Part shown: in pieces, positions 27,912 through 36,902 of the stretch
Numbering within the stretch: the stretch's first letter is position 1
Layout of the letters: every line of letters begins with the position of its first letter
Source of the DNA: Nitrososphaerota archaeon
GTDB lineage: Archaea; Thermoproteota; Nitrososphaeria; Nitrososphaerales; Nitrosopumilaceae
Length of the DNA stretch: 36,902 bases
Assembly (NCBI GenBank): GCA_029782475.1
Contig: JARPSM010000105.1
Span: 1-36,902, forward strand
Direction: 5' to 3'
Notes under the pieces: model-generated
Seen by the model: only the letters and a program-made list of their open reading frames with translations
Databases searched by the model: none
What the model was told of the DNA's origin: nothing
Position numbers and translations under genes: made by a program

Positions 27912-29305
27912 TTCTTTTTTGTAATCTTAGAAAATGGAGTGATGAAAAGTTCTATCCTACCTTCTAGTCCTGGTTTTGCATTAAGCCCTGTAATTGAAAT
28001 AATTTCCCCCAATTCACATTTATCAATAATTCTTGCTTGATTTCTCCAACCCTTCACCCAAATTTGACCAGTATCGTCTTCAACAAACATTTCTGAAAGT
28101 GCTATAGATTCACCTGTTTTTGTTTGAACTTCGCGTCTTTCAGGAACTTTCAAAACTATTGCTTCAATACAATAACTTGTGTCTGCTTTGATATCATTAA
28201 TTTTTGTTCTCAGTTGAGACAATGAAGGAATGGATTCATCATTATCTAATTTTCTTACAAAAGAATTCGAATCTAATGATATTGAATTCCCATAAACTTT
28301 TGATGGCATACATTCAATGACATCCCCTTCAACACAAATGCTAGTTGAATTTGAAGAATCACTAATGTTAAATAAATTCTTTTTATTATCAACTGCTAAA
28401 ATCATACTTTTACCATTTTCTGTTGGTATTATAGAAAGAACCCTTGTAATTATTGGCACTGCTTCTTTACCACCTTCAATTTCAATTATTGTAGAATCAT
28501 TTCCATGAATTTCAAGGCCTTGATTTCCAGATTTTATTCTAACGCCGAGTAATCTTACTTTGGCAGATTGTGAAATCATATTTGGTATGGTGGATTCATC
28601 TTTTCCCCATAGAACTGCTCTCATTCCATTACCGTCTTTTCCTTTTAGTCTCATTCTTAGTGCTTTTCCAGGCATTCCTCGAGAATTTGTAAATTCCATT
28701 CCACTAATGACTCCATCAATTGTTCCAGAAATTACTAGATCTTTTTCACCTTCTTTGGATTCACTAACGTCTTTTGTAATAGTATCAATAGTTGGAATTT
28801 CACTTTTGGTATCTGTAGTCTCTATATTTGATCCAGAACCAATGTTAATTGTTGGAGAGCCATCTAGATCAGATTTCACATATGCTTTGATAATTTTTAT
28901 TAAATCTCCAGGTTTTAGATTTTCAAGACCAGGAAGATTTGCTTTTTCATCCCATAATTTTACACTAGCTGTAGAATCTGTATCATATACAGTCATTGTT
29001 CTCAAATAGAATGGAGAACCATCTTTTCTAGAAAATTGTTTTGCAGGTGAAAGACTCAAAACTCTTGTTTCTAATGAAATTTCTTTTGCTCCAGCATATA
29101 GAGCCTTTAAACTAATTTCAACTTTTTCTGGTTCTGATAATGTAATCCCAAAGTCTGATGCAATTAAAAACAATGCTCCTTGATCTGTTAAATAACCTGA
29201 ACCGATTTTCTCTTTCTTTTGTTTAATCTGTTCTTCAAGATCACTTTTAGTTAATTCTGGCTTTTGTGCAAGTAATTTCTCAATAAGATTTTCAAATTCA
29301 GACAA
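27908..29305 (-). CDS. rpa: Replication factor A-like multi-OB-fold ssDNA-binding protein
   Basis: 465 aa with repeated OB-like blocks (YLRTMTVYDTDSTASVKLWDEKA...; VLWGKDESTIPN...; MFVEDDTGQIWVKGWRNQA...). Confidence 0.85.
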   Translation of the reverse strand: MSEFENLIEKLLAQKPELTKSDLEEQIKQKKEKIGSGYLTDQGALFLIASDFGITLSEPEKVEISLKALYAGAKEISLETRVLSLSPAKQFSRKDGSPFYLRTMTVYDTDSTASVKLWDEKANLPGLENLKPGDLIKIIKAYVKSDLDGSPTINIGSGSNIETTDTKSEIPTIDTITKDVSESKEGEKDLVISGTIDGVISGMEFTNSRGMPGKALRMRLKGKDGNGMRAVLWGKDESTIPNMISQSAKVRLLGVRIKSGNQGLEIHGNDSTIIEIEGGKEAVPIITRVLSIIPTENGKSMILAVDNKKNLFNISDSSNSTSICVEGDVIECMPSKVYGNSISLDSNSFVRKLDNDESIPSLSQLRTKINDIKADTSYCIEAIVLKVPERREVQTKTGESIALSEMFVEDDTGQIWVKGWRNQARIIDKCELGEIISITGLNAKPGLEGRIELFITPFSKITKKN

Positions 29306-29331
29306 TTCATTTTTTGATAAACTATTCTATT

Positions 29332-29362
29332 AATAAAAATTTCATTCTAGTGAATTTTTATT
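29332..29362. other. Imperfect inverted repeat in the divergent RPA/ABC intergenic region
   Basis: aataaaaatttca-ttctag-tgaatttttatt; arms complementary except for one bulged base, followed by a T-run on +. Confidence 0.35.
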
Positions 29363-29526
29363 TTTTTTAACAAAATGATCGCTTGAACATATTTTTATCC
29401 AATTTTAAAATCAAATGTCATCTATTTTGAAAATTTCCACATGATTTATCATAATTAATACAATTTTTTCAAAAAAATCTTGATTTATCTCACTAACTAA
29501 ATTAATAGGAAGATCGCAGTTTTGAT

Positions 29527-30465
29527 ATGTTTTGTATTGATGCTAGTCATCTATCAAAATCATACGGTTCAGTCTATGCAGTTGATGATCTTAATCTATC
29601 TGTAAAATCAGGTCAGGTTTTTGGATTTTTAGGCCCAAATGGTGCAGGAAAATCTACTACAATCAAGCTTCTTACAACTCTTATTCCAGCCTCAAGTGGT
29701 TCATTATCCATTTTGGGCATTGATGCTGTAGCAGAGCCTCTCAAAATTCGTCATAAAATTGGAGTAGTATTACAACAACCAAGCTATGAACCTACATTAT
29801 CTGTGGAAAAATCTCTTGAAAAATATGGGATGATGTGGAATGTTCCTAAAACTGAACGTAAAAAAAGAATGGAGCAACTCTTGAATGACTTTGATTTAGT
29901 TGAAATTCGTAAACAAAGAAATGAAGATCTATCTATTGGTCAAAGAAGAAGAGTCCAAGTTGCACGTGAATTTATGCATGATATGGAATTATTATTTTTA
30001 GATGAACCTACAGTTGGATTAGATCCAAGTGCTAGAAGAAAACTATTAGATTATTTAAAAAATAAAGTTAAAACAGGTTTAACAATTTTTTACACTACAC
30101 ATATTCTATCTGAAGCAGAATACCTATGTGATCAAATTGCTATTATTGATAAAGGCAAAATTGTTACTGTTGATTCACCTGATGCATTAAAAAATAGATT
30201 TGGTAAAGAAAAAACTATTAAAATTCATTTATTAGAAAAACAATCTGAAATTGGTTCTTTTTTATCTGGTATAGATGATTGTAAAATTGATTTTGAAACT
30301 GGAACAAATATCATTATTCATTCAGAGAAGTCTGAATCAGTATTGTTAAACGTATTGAAAATACTTAATGATAATAAAATTGATATTGAAGATCTCTCAG
30401 CAGTACCTACAAATCTTGAAGAGATCTTTTTGAATATGATGAGAGAAAATGCATCCAATAATTAG
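29527..30465 (+). CDS. ABC transporter ATP-binding protein (DrrA/ABC-2 family)
   Basis: 312 aa: GPNGAGKSTT, LSIGQRRRVQVAREFMHDMELLFLDEPTVGLDP, TTHILSEAE. Confidence 0.95.
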   Translation: MFCIDASHLSKSYGSVYAVDDLNLSVKSGQVFGFLGPNGAGKSTTIKLLTTLIPASSGSLSILGIDAVAEPLKIRHKIGVVLQQPSYEPTLSVEKSLEKYGMMWNVPKTERKKRMEQLLNDFDLVEIRKQRNEDLSIGQRRRVQVAREFMHDMELLFLDEPTVGLDPSARRKLLDYLKNKVKTGLTIFYTTHILSEAEYLCDQIAIIDKGKIVTVDSPDALKNRFGKEKTIKIHLLEKQSEIGSFLSGIDDCKIDFETGTNIIIHSEKSESVLLNVLKILNDNKIDIEDLSAVPTNLEEIFLNMMRENASNN

Positions 30466-31210
30466 ACTTGTAAATAGAAATCTTACGATTTCTCTTAATC
30501 CTGGTTTTTTAATTTGGCAAGTAATCTTTCCTTTAATCTATATTTTTATAGCTGGTTTTGCATATGCACCATTAATCAACGCTGTTCCATTTGGAAATAA
30601 AGAACTTGATTATCCTGCATTTTTGGCATCTGGTATGATTGGATTTAATATAATGAATAGTACGCTACTTTCTGGAATTATTATTTGGAATGATAGAAAA
30701 CATGGAATGTTTGAACAAATTATGTCTGGGCCCTTTACACGAGGCCATTATATTCTAAGTAATATTTGCACAATTGGAATAATTGGATTAATTAGTGCTG
30801 GATTGATAGCTGCAGTCGGATACCCTGTATTTTTTGAATCTGTGGAATTTTCATTTGTTACAATCCCGATGATCATTTTTGGTGCTATTACAGGATCAGT
30901 TCTTTTTGGCTCATTAGCATCAATAATCTCAACTAGATTACGCTCAAGTGAAGGATTTAATGTAATTATCAATACTGTTTTTCTTTTCTTTGCTTTTGTT
31001 AGTACTGCATTTTATCCTGCGGATGGTGTTCCAGAACCCTTACGTACTGCATTTTATCTAAATCCATTAACATATCTTGTAGATGTAATTAGAGCAGGAA
31101 TTTTTGGAACGATCACTGAATTTGTAATTATTGAAATAATTATACTGGTGGCAATTACATCTACTTTGTTTGTTATTGCTTCACGATTGCTTACAAAATT
31201 AGACCTTTAA
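30449..31210 (+). CDS. ABC-2 type transporter permease
   Basis: 253-aa multi-TM protein overlapping the ATPase gene by 17 nt; IMSGPFTRGHYILSNI, AFYPADGVPEPLRTAFYLNPLTYLVDVIRAGIFG. Confidence 0.93.
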   Translation: MHPIIRLVNRNLTISLNPGFLIWQVIFPLIYIFIAGFAYAPLINAVPFGNKELDYPAFLASGMIGFNIMNSTLLSGIIIWNDRKHGMFEQIMSGPFTRGHYILSNICTIGIIGLISAGLIAAVGYPVFFESVEFSFVTIPMIIFGAITGSVLFGSLASIISTRLRSSEGFNVIINTVFLFFAFVSTAFYPADGVPEPLRTAFYLNPLTYLVDVIRAGIFGTITEFVIIEIIILVAITSTLFVIASRLLTKLDL

Positions 31211-31219
31211 AAATAAAAA

Positions 31220-31957
31220 TCATTTGTTAAATTTTTCATAGAGTTCATTAATTTTTTTAACAATATCTAAATTCTCATAATCTATTAACTTTAGATTTGG
31301 AATAACACAATGTCCTCCAATAATTCCGGGAAACATTTTTGGTCTATTACCTAAATTTTCATGAATTTCATCTGCAAATTTCCACATTTCATCAAAATCT
31401 ATGCCTTCTTTTTCACAAATCATTTTTGTAATTTGAGCATAATTGATTAGCCATCCATAGTAAGTTGTATCAACTAAAATTTTTGCCAATTCTGCAGTTT
31501 TTGTTGTTGACATCCATTCTATTTTTTCAAATCTTTTTTCTAAATCTATTTTTATTTTAGGTTCAATTTGTTTTTCATCTGATGATATAAATTTTGTATA
31601 TTTTTTAATATCATCTAAAAATCTTCTATGTACACCTCTTACTGGTGAATATAAAATTGGTATGTTGAAATTATCTTGTATATTTTTTGTTGTTCCGGGT
31701 TTTACTGTAGAATGAATTAAAACAACTTTTAATCCTGTAATTTTTTTTATCCAATCTATTGTAATGTCTTCAAAATTTGTCAATTCCCCTGGTAAACAAA
31801 CATGGAGATATTCTGGATCACTTATTTGATCATTTTCTGAATAGTTTTTACATTTTGAACTATCTGCATCGATTCCAATACAATCATAATTTCTTTCTTT
31901 TAGTAGATGAAATAGAGTTTCTCCAACTTCACCCATTCCTAAAATGATGTCTGTCAT
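31220..31957 (-). CDS. Short nucleotide-sugar-dehydrogenase-like NAD-binding protein
   Basis: MTDIILGMGEVGETLFHLLKERNYDCIGID (Rossmann), VLIHSTVKPGTT, GIIGGHCVIPN. Start moved from the ORF track (32062) because the extension runs into the tRNA-Gln gene. Confidence 0.7.
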   Translation of the reverse strand: MTDIILGMGEVGETLFHLLKERNYDCIGIDADSSKCKNYSENDQISDPEYLHVCLPGELTNFEDITIDWIKKITGLKVVLIHSTVKPGTTKNIQDNFNIPILYSPVRGVHRRFLDDIKKYTKFISSDEKQIEPKIKIDLEKRFEKIEWMSTTKTAELAKILVDTTYYGWLINYAQITKMICEKEGIDFDEMWKFADEIHENLGNRPKMFPGIIGGHCVIPNLKLIDYENLDIVKKINELYEKFNK

Positions 31958-32023
31958 ATGCCTAATTTTAGAAAAATTCTCTATGTTATATTCGTGTACA
32001 AAACTTGATATTTTTAAATAAAG

Positions 32024-32096
32024 TAGCCCGGCCCAGACTCGAACTGGGGTCAAAGGCTTCAAAGGCCTCTATGCTTGACCGCTACACTACCGGGCT
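32024..32096 (-). tRNA. tRNA-Gln (anticodon TTG)
   Basis: Cloverleaf on the reverse complement: acceptor AGCCCGG/CCGGGCT (A1-U72), anticodon arm GAGGC-CTTTGAA-GCCTT, T-arm CCCAG-TTCGAGT-CTGGG, discriminator A. Confidence 0.93.
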
Positions 32097-32165
32097 GCTA
32101 AATCGAGCACTCTCATTCCCTTAATGAACTTTTTATTTGAATTTGACTCTTAAACCTAAATTCAA

Positions 32166-33194
32166 CTATTCTTTGATTGTCTTGATCAATTTTTTAATGG
32201 GATCTTCCATCTGTTTTCTTATTCTTTCTGCTCTTTTTTGACTCTCATTACTGTTATCTTTAAAAATTTTCTTAATGTAGTTTGAAATTTTATTGGGACT
32301 TGTTTCTCTTTTCACCAAATATTTTTTTACCAAGAAATTTTCAATGATATTTGGAACTGCATTATATGATATTGTAGGAATCCCCATTAATGCTGATTCA
32401 GCAGTCATAGTACCGCCAGATCCAATAAAAACATCTGTATTTCCTAACAAATGTTTTCCATCATATGTCATTTTTACAATCTTTACTTTTTTACTAATAA
32501 TTTTTTGTAAATTTTCAATTTGTTTTGTATATCTACCTAAAACTACAATATTCTCATTTTCATATTCTTTTTCTATTTTTTTTATAATTGAAATAATTTT
32601 ACTAGATTTTGATGTATACGATGCTTCTTCTTCTTCAACTCTAATTAAAATATTCTTTCTATTGTTATTTCTAAATGGTAATTTTGATTTTTTATCAATT
32701 TTTCGCTGTATTGTGACAAATGCATCAATTGCTTTGTATTGAATAATATTTTTTTCATCAATCCCATATTTTGAAAATTCTTTTTTAGCGATTGTAAGAG
32801 GAATTAATAATTTCTGAATTAATGGTAATGTTAATCGCATTACTGCTTCTGCATGTGGAGAATCACAAAATGCTATATGTTTAATTCCTAAACCAAATGC
32901 AATTCTTGCAGCCTCTGGAGAACAAAAACTAATTACGATATCTGGAGAAAATGTCTTAATTTTTCTTGACAGTCTCTCCATTCGGTCAATACTGGCTTTG
33001 AGTTTAGCTTTTTTGTCTCCCCCACCGTGTTTTCCAACAAAAATTAGGTCAAAATTACGTATTATTGCTAATTTTGAAACTTCTTCATAGTCTCTTGAAG
33101 TACACAAAAGATCGTGTTTTTTCCCTAATTTTTCAATTATTGCTTCAGAAAACAATAATTGTTTTGGTGTAAGAATATCTATCCAAATTTTCAA
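32166..33194 (-). CDS. DUF354 family protein (glycosyltransferase-B-like fold)
   Basis: 342 aa: MKIWIDILTPKQLLFSEAIIEKLGKKHDLLCTSRDYEEV; GNTDVFIGSGGTMTAESALMGIPTISYNA. Confidence 0.85.
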   Translation of the reverse strand: MKIWIDILTPKQLLFSEAIIEKLGKKHDLLCTSRDYEEVSKLAIIRNFDLIFVGKHGGGDKKAKLKASIDRMERLSRKIKTFSPDIVISFCSPEAARIAFGLGIKHIAFCDSPHAEAVMRLTLPLIQKLLIPLTIAKKEFSKYGIDEKNIIQYKAIDAFVTIQRKIDKKSKLPFRNNNRKNILIRVEEEEASYTSKSSKIISIIKKIEKEYENENIVVLGRYTKQIENLQKIISKKVKIVKMTYDGKHLLGNTDVFIGSGGTMTAESALMGIPTISYNAVPNIIENFLVKKYLVKRETSPNKISNYIKKIFKDNSNESQKRAERIRKQMEDPIKKLIKTIKE

Positions 33195-33256
33195 GTAATT
33201 TCTCTAATTATGGTAAGTTCAATAAGTTTTTCTTAGTCCAATATTAGCTGTAATGT

Positions 33257-34408
33257 ATGGCTGGAGCAAAAGTTGTCGTTTATGGTCTTAGTACAGAAGG
33301 ATATGCAATTGCATCTCAAATGGCAATCAAAGGTGCAGATGTTTACATAATTGATGAATCAACTCCGTCAGCAATTTCACTAAAAGCTGAAATTGCTAAA
33401 ACATATCCAAATGTATCTTCTCTCAAAGAAGATGAACCTCTATTAGCTATGGAGCCAATTGATGTGGCAATTTCAAAAGCACAATATCTTTTCTTCACTC
33501 CAAGAATTAGAAAAACTGGGCAAGATATTAAAACTGAAATTCATTCAAAATTTAAAGATGCAGTTGCGTCTATGAAAAAAAACAGCTCAGTAATTTTTAC
33601 ACTTCCAACAGGATTTGGAGGTAACAATGAAAATATTTCATTACTTGAACATGTAACTGGTCTTGAGACTGGAAAACATATTTCATATTTTTACTATCCT
33701 CTTGAAGATCTTAAAGAACCACCAAAAATTATTGGATCCTTTAATGGAAAAGAAGATCCAATTTTGGCAGAACTACTCACAGTAGGTAAAAAAGAAAAAA
33801 AGTTTGTAGCAATTTCATCGTCTGAGCATTTTCATGCAATTGATGTTTTATCTAGATTTTCTAGTTTATGTAGTATTTTAGAAGTCTGTAAATACGCTCA
33901 AGATGATATTACTAAAAATGATCTTTCTTCAGATGATTTTCAGGAAATATTTTTAGATAATATGGTTAGTGGATTACTTGATTTGAAATCTCTAGGGTCA
34001 TCCTTTGAAAGTGCAAATTCCCTGATGTATCTAATTAATGGAAGTGTTAAAGGAATTGATGGTTACATTAAGCGTTTAATTGATGAGATTCGTTCAACAT
34101 TAAAGAAAAATGATCTAAAAGCAAGTAGAACAAAGATCGCATTGTCTTGGACACTTGATCAACATGCAATGCGTGGAGATAAAATTGAAATGCTTCAAAA
34201 TTTAACATCTAGATTACGTGATTATATTGGTGATGTTGAAGCTTATGAAGATCCAAACTTCAATCTTTTCCATAGTGATAAAACAACAATAGTTGTAGCT
34301 TGTTCAAAATCTGATTTTGATAATGTTGAAAAAACAAAACATGATTCTGGTTTAATTATTGTAAAAGCCAATCCTTTATGTGAAACGATCAATAATAGTA
34401 TAAATTAG
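33257..34408 (+). CDS. Uncharacterised Rossmann-fold (dehydrogenase-like) protein upstream of grpE-dnaK
   Basis: 383 aa: VVVYGLSTEGYAIASQMAIKGADVYIIDES; weak resemblance to nucleotide-sugar dehydrogenases. Lies 13 nt from grpE. Confidence 0.7.
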   Translation: MAGAKVVVYGLSTEGYAIASQMAIKGADVYIIDESTPSAISLKAEIAKTYPNVSSLKEDEPLLAMEPIDVAISKAQYLFFTPRIRKTGQDIKTEIHSKFKDAVASMKKNSSVIFTLPTGFGGNNENISLLEHVTGLETGKHISYFYYPLEDLKEPPKIIGSFNGKEDPILAELLTVGKKEKKFVAISSSEHFHAIDVLSRFSSLCSILEVCKYAQDDITKNDLSSDDFQEIFLDNMVSGLLDLKSLGSSFESANSLMYLINGSVKGIDGYIKRLIDEIRSTLKKNDLKASRTKIALSWTLDQHAMRGDKIEMLQNLTSRLRDYIGDVEAYEDPNFNLFHSDKTTIVVACSKSDFDNVEKTKHDSGLIIVKANPLCETINNSIN

Positions 34409-34421
34409 CTAAATTACTATT

Positions 34422-34997
34422 TTGGTTGAATTGTCTAATGAATCTAATTCTGACGAAATACCAGTCAATGTAGTATCTGAAAATGAAGAAGAAAGCAATT
34501 CCTCCTCCACTATAGAACCAAAGTCTTTAGAATCTCACATTGATGAATTAACTATACAATTAGATTTAGAAAAACAAAGATCATCTGAATATGAAGAAAA
34601 ATTAAAACTTGTACTAGCTGACTTTCAAAACTTGAGCAGAAAAACACAAACTGATATAGAAAATGGAACAAATTCAAAAATCAATGAATTTGCATTAGAT
34701 TTTTTACAAATTTATGATGATTTTGTTAGGGCAAAAGAAGTTTTTTCTGAAAGTAAGATTAATTCTGATGGTCTTGATTCTATTTTAAAAAATATGGATT
34801 CTCTGTTAGAAAAATATCACATTAAAGCAATTGATGCATTGGGAGAAATTTTTAATCCAAATTTCCATGAGGCAATATTAATAATTAGCGATCCAGATTT
34901 AGATGATAACACAATTACAAAAGAGATTAGGAAAGGATATATTTCTCATGAGAGAGTTATAAGACCGACACTAGTAGAAATTTCAAAAAAAGGATGA
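34422..34997 (+). CDS. grpE: GrpE nucleotide exchange factor
   Basis: 191 aa: coiled-coil N-terminus, LADFQNLSRKTQTDIE, IKAIDALGEIFNPNFHEAILIISDPDLDDNTITKEIRKGYISHERVIRPTLVEIS. TTG start. Confidence 0.93.
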   Translation: MVELSNESNSDEIPVNVVSENEEESNSSSTIEPKSLESHIDELTIQLDLEKQRSSEYEEKLKLVLADFQNLSRKTQTDIENGTNSKINEFALDFLQIYDDFVRAKEVFSESKINSDGLDSILKNMDSLLEKYHIKAIDALGEIFNPNFHEAILIISDPDLDDNTITKEIRKGYISHERVIRPTLVEISKKG

Positions 34998-35006
34998 TGA
35001 TAAAAT

Positions 35007-36902
35007 ATGGTTAAAATAATTGGAATAGATTTAGGAACGAGTAACTCTGCCGCTGCAGTTGTAATGGGTGGTAAACCCACAATTATTCCCGCAGCAGAAG
35101 GGGCCACAGTAGGTGGTAAAGCATTCCCATCTGTTGTAGCATTTTCTAAAGATGGTGATCTTTTGGTAGGTGAACCTGCACGAAGACAATCTGTGACAAA
35201 TCCAGATAGAACCATTTTTGCAGCTAAAAGAAAAATGGGTTCAGATCATATTTTTAAAATTTTAGATAAAGAATACAAACCACAACAAATCTCATCATTC
35301 ATTCTTCAAAAAATCAAAAAAGATGCTGAGGCATTTATTGGAGAACCTGTTAGTAAAGCAGTCATAACGGTTCCTGCATACTTTGATGATAATCAACGTC
35401 AAGCTACTAAAGATGCCGGAACAATTGCAGGACTTGATGTTGTTAGAATAATAAATGAACCAACTGCAGCATCTTTGGCATTTGGATTAGATAAAGCAAA
35501 AGAAGACATGAAAATTCTTGTCTTTGATTTTGGTGGTGGTACATTGGATGTTACCATTATGGAAATGGGTGGAGGCGTTTTTGAAGTTCTTAGTACATCT
35601 GGTGATACTCAATTGGGTGGAACAGATATGGATAAAGTTCTCATTGATTTTGTTGTTGATGAATTCAAGAAAAAAGAAGGTATAGATCTTTCTCAAGATT
35701 CAACTGCGATGACAAGGATTAGAGAGGCTTCTGAAAAAGCAAAAATCGAATTATCTACTGTTATGGAGACTGATGTTAATTTACCGTTTATTGCCAATGA
35801 TCCATCAACTGGTGCTAAGAATTTAGAATTAAGAATTACTAGAGCAAAATTAGATGAATTGATTGGTCCTATCGTTGAACGATGCAAGCCTTCTGTACTC
35901 AAAGCACTTGAAGATGCAAAACTCACTAATTCTAATATTAATAAAATTGTGATGGTTGGTGGACCAACAAGAATTCCATTGGTGAAAAAATTTGTTAGTG
36001 AATTAGTTGGTCAAGAATCTGAATCAGGTGTAGATCCAATGGAGGCAGTAGCTATGGGTGCAGCAATTCAGGCTGGAATTATTGCTGGAGATGTAAGTAG
36101 TGATGTTGTTTTACTTGATGTAACCCCTCTAACATTAGGAATTGAAACATTAGGTGGCGTTAGAGAGCCATTAATTGAAAGAAATACTACTATTCCTACA
36201 TCAAAGAGTAAAGTTTTCACAACAGCTGCCGATAATCAAACAGCAGTTACTATTCATGTTGTTCAAGGTGAAAGACCAATGGCAACAGACAATGTATCAT
36301 TAGGAAGTTTTAATCTTACAGATTTACCACCTGCTCCTAGAGGAATCCCTCAAATTGAAGTTAAATTTGATATTGATGCAAATGGAATTATCAATGTCAC
36401 TGCTAAAGATCTTGGAACGCAAAAAGAAGCAAAAATTACAATTGAATCTACATCAAAATTGTCTCCTGAAGAAATTGAAAAATTAAAAGAAGATGCAGAA
36501 AAATTCTCTGATGAAGATAAACTAAAGAAAGAGAAAATTGATTTAAAGAATGAAGCAGAAAGTTACATTTACACTACTGAAAAATTAGTTAATCACGATC
36601 TTAAAGATAAAATTTCACAAGAACAAGGAATTAAAATTACCGACGCTGTTAAGGAAGTTAAAGAAGTTTTAGATAAAGAACCAGATGAATTAAAACCTAA
36701 ACTTGAAGCATTACAAACATTGGTTAATGAAGTTACAACAGAACTTTACAAAAATGCATCACCACCACCTGGTGCAGAAGGACAACCTGGTGCAGAAGGA
36801 CAACCTGGTGCAGAAGGACAACCTGGTGCAGAAGGACAACCTGGTGCAGAAGGACAACCTGGTGCAGAAGGACAACCTGGTGCAGAAGGACAACCTGGTG
36901 CA
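35007..36902 (+). CDS. dnaK: DnaK (Hsp70) chaperone, 3' truncated by the window end; absent from the ORF track
   Basis: Starts [75 protein letters not shown]; open to the window end. Confidence 0.97.
   Translation, partial: MVKIIGIDLGTSNSAAAVVMGGKPTIIPAAEGATVGGKAFPSVVAFSKDGDLLVGEPARRQSVTNPDRTIFAAKRKMGSDHIFKILDKEYKPQQISSFILQKIKKDAEAFIGEPVSKAVITVPAYFDDNQRQATKDAGTIAGLDVVRIINEPTAASLAFGLDKAKEDMKILVFDFGGGTLDVTIMEMGGGVFEVLSTSGDTQLGGTDMDKVLIDFVVDEFKKKEGIDLSQDSTAMTRIREASEKAKIELSTVMETDVNLPFIANDPSTGAKNLELRITRAKLDELIGPIVERCKPSVLKALEDAKLTNSNINKIVMVGGPTRIPLVKKFVSELVGQESESGVDPMEAVAMGAAIQAGIIAGDVSSDVVLLDVTPLTLGIETLGGVREPLIERNTTIPTSKSKVFTTAADNQTAVTIHVVQGERPMATDNVSLGSFNLTDLPPAPRGIPQIEVKFDIDANGIINVTAKDLGTQKEAKITIESTSKLSPEEIEKLKEDAEKFSDEDKLKKEKIDLKNEAESYIYTTEKLVNHDLKDKISQEQGIKITDAVKEVKEVLDKEPDELKPKLEALQTLVNEVTTELYKNASPPPGAEGQPGAEGQPGAEGQPGAEGQPGAEGQPGAEGQPGAEGQPGA
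36771..36902 (+). repeat. Perfect 18-bp tandem repeat GGTGCAGAAGGACAACCT encoding GAEGQP in the DnaK C-terminus
   Basis: 7 identical full copies plus the first 6 nt of an eighth, running to the last base of the window. Confidence 0.97.

Noticed and set aside
31958-32062. N-terminal extension of the 31220..32062 ORF (MKPLTPVRVWAGLLYLKISSFVHEYNIENFSKIRH)
   Set aside because: It reads into the tRNA-Gln gene at 32024-32096. The Rossmann domain starts at the Met at 31957.
1-36902. CRISPR array, transposon, prophage or restriction/defence locus
   Set aside because: No spaced direct repeats, transposase, integrase, Cas or methyltransferase/nuclease defence motifs found. The only tandem array is the coding 18-bp repeat in dnaK. 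The PIN protein sits in the conserved aIF2 gamma context and has no antitoxin partner.

Overview
This looks like a low-GC ammonia-oxidizing archaeon (Nitrosopumilus-like Thaumarchaeota/Nitrososphaeria). The evidence is archaeal informational genes (PriL/PriS, aIF2 alpha and gamma, S6e, Nop10, an Sm-like protein, an OB-fold RPA), AglB/STT3, UPF0182, frequent TTG starts, and overall gene content. Most of the window is tightly packed housekeeping sequence: translation and replication genes, an anaerobic-type cobalamin block (cobO, cbiA, cbiC, cbiX, cbiG, cbiD), metK, an Lhr-type helicase, an ABC-2 exporter, tRNA-Gly(CCC), tRNA-Gln(TTG), and a chaperone operon (Rossmann protein, grpE, dnaK). Three short CDSs missing from the ORF track were recovered by reading: a 43-aa zinc-ribbon protein, Nop10, and a 39-aa membrane protein overlapping the helicase start. 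dnaK was also absent from the track because it is open at the window end.

Points worth a second look:
- a perfect 18-bp tandem repeat giving a collagen-like Gly-X-Y tail on DnaK
- a G11 homopolymer next to an orphan Cys-rich membrane protein at the left edge
- a CbiX fusion with a degenerate N-terminal half
- an extended Cys-rich insert in PriS
- a truncated nucleotide-sugar-dehydrogenase-like protein
- an uncharacterised Rossmann protein fused into the grpE-dnaK operon
- a contiguous UPF0182 / class-I amidotransferase / C39-like-TPR gene cassette
- convergent genes sharing palindromic TTAA stops

I see no CRISPR array, transposase, phage module or recognisable defence system. I could not confirm a wholly new system from sequence alone.
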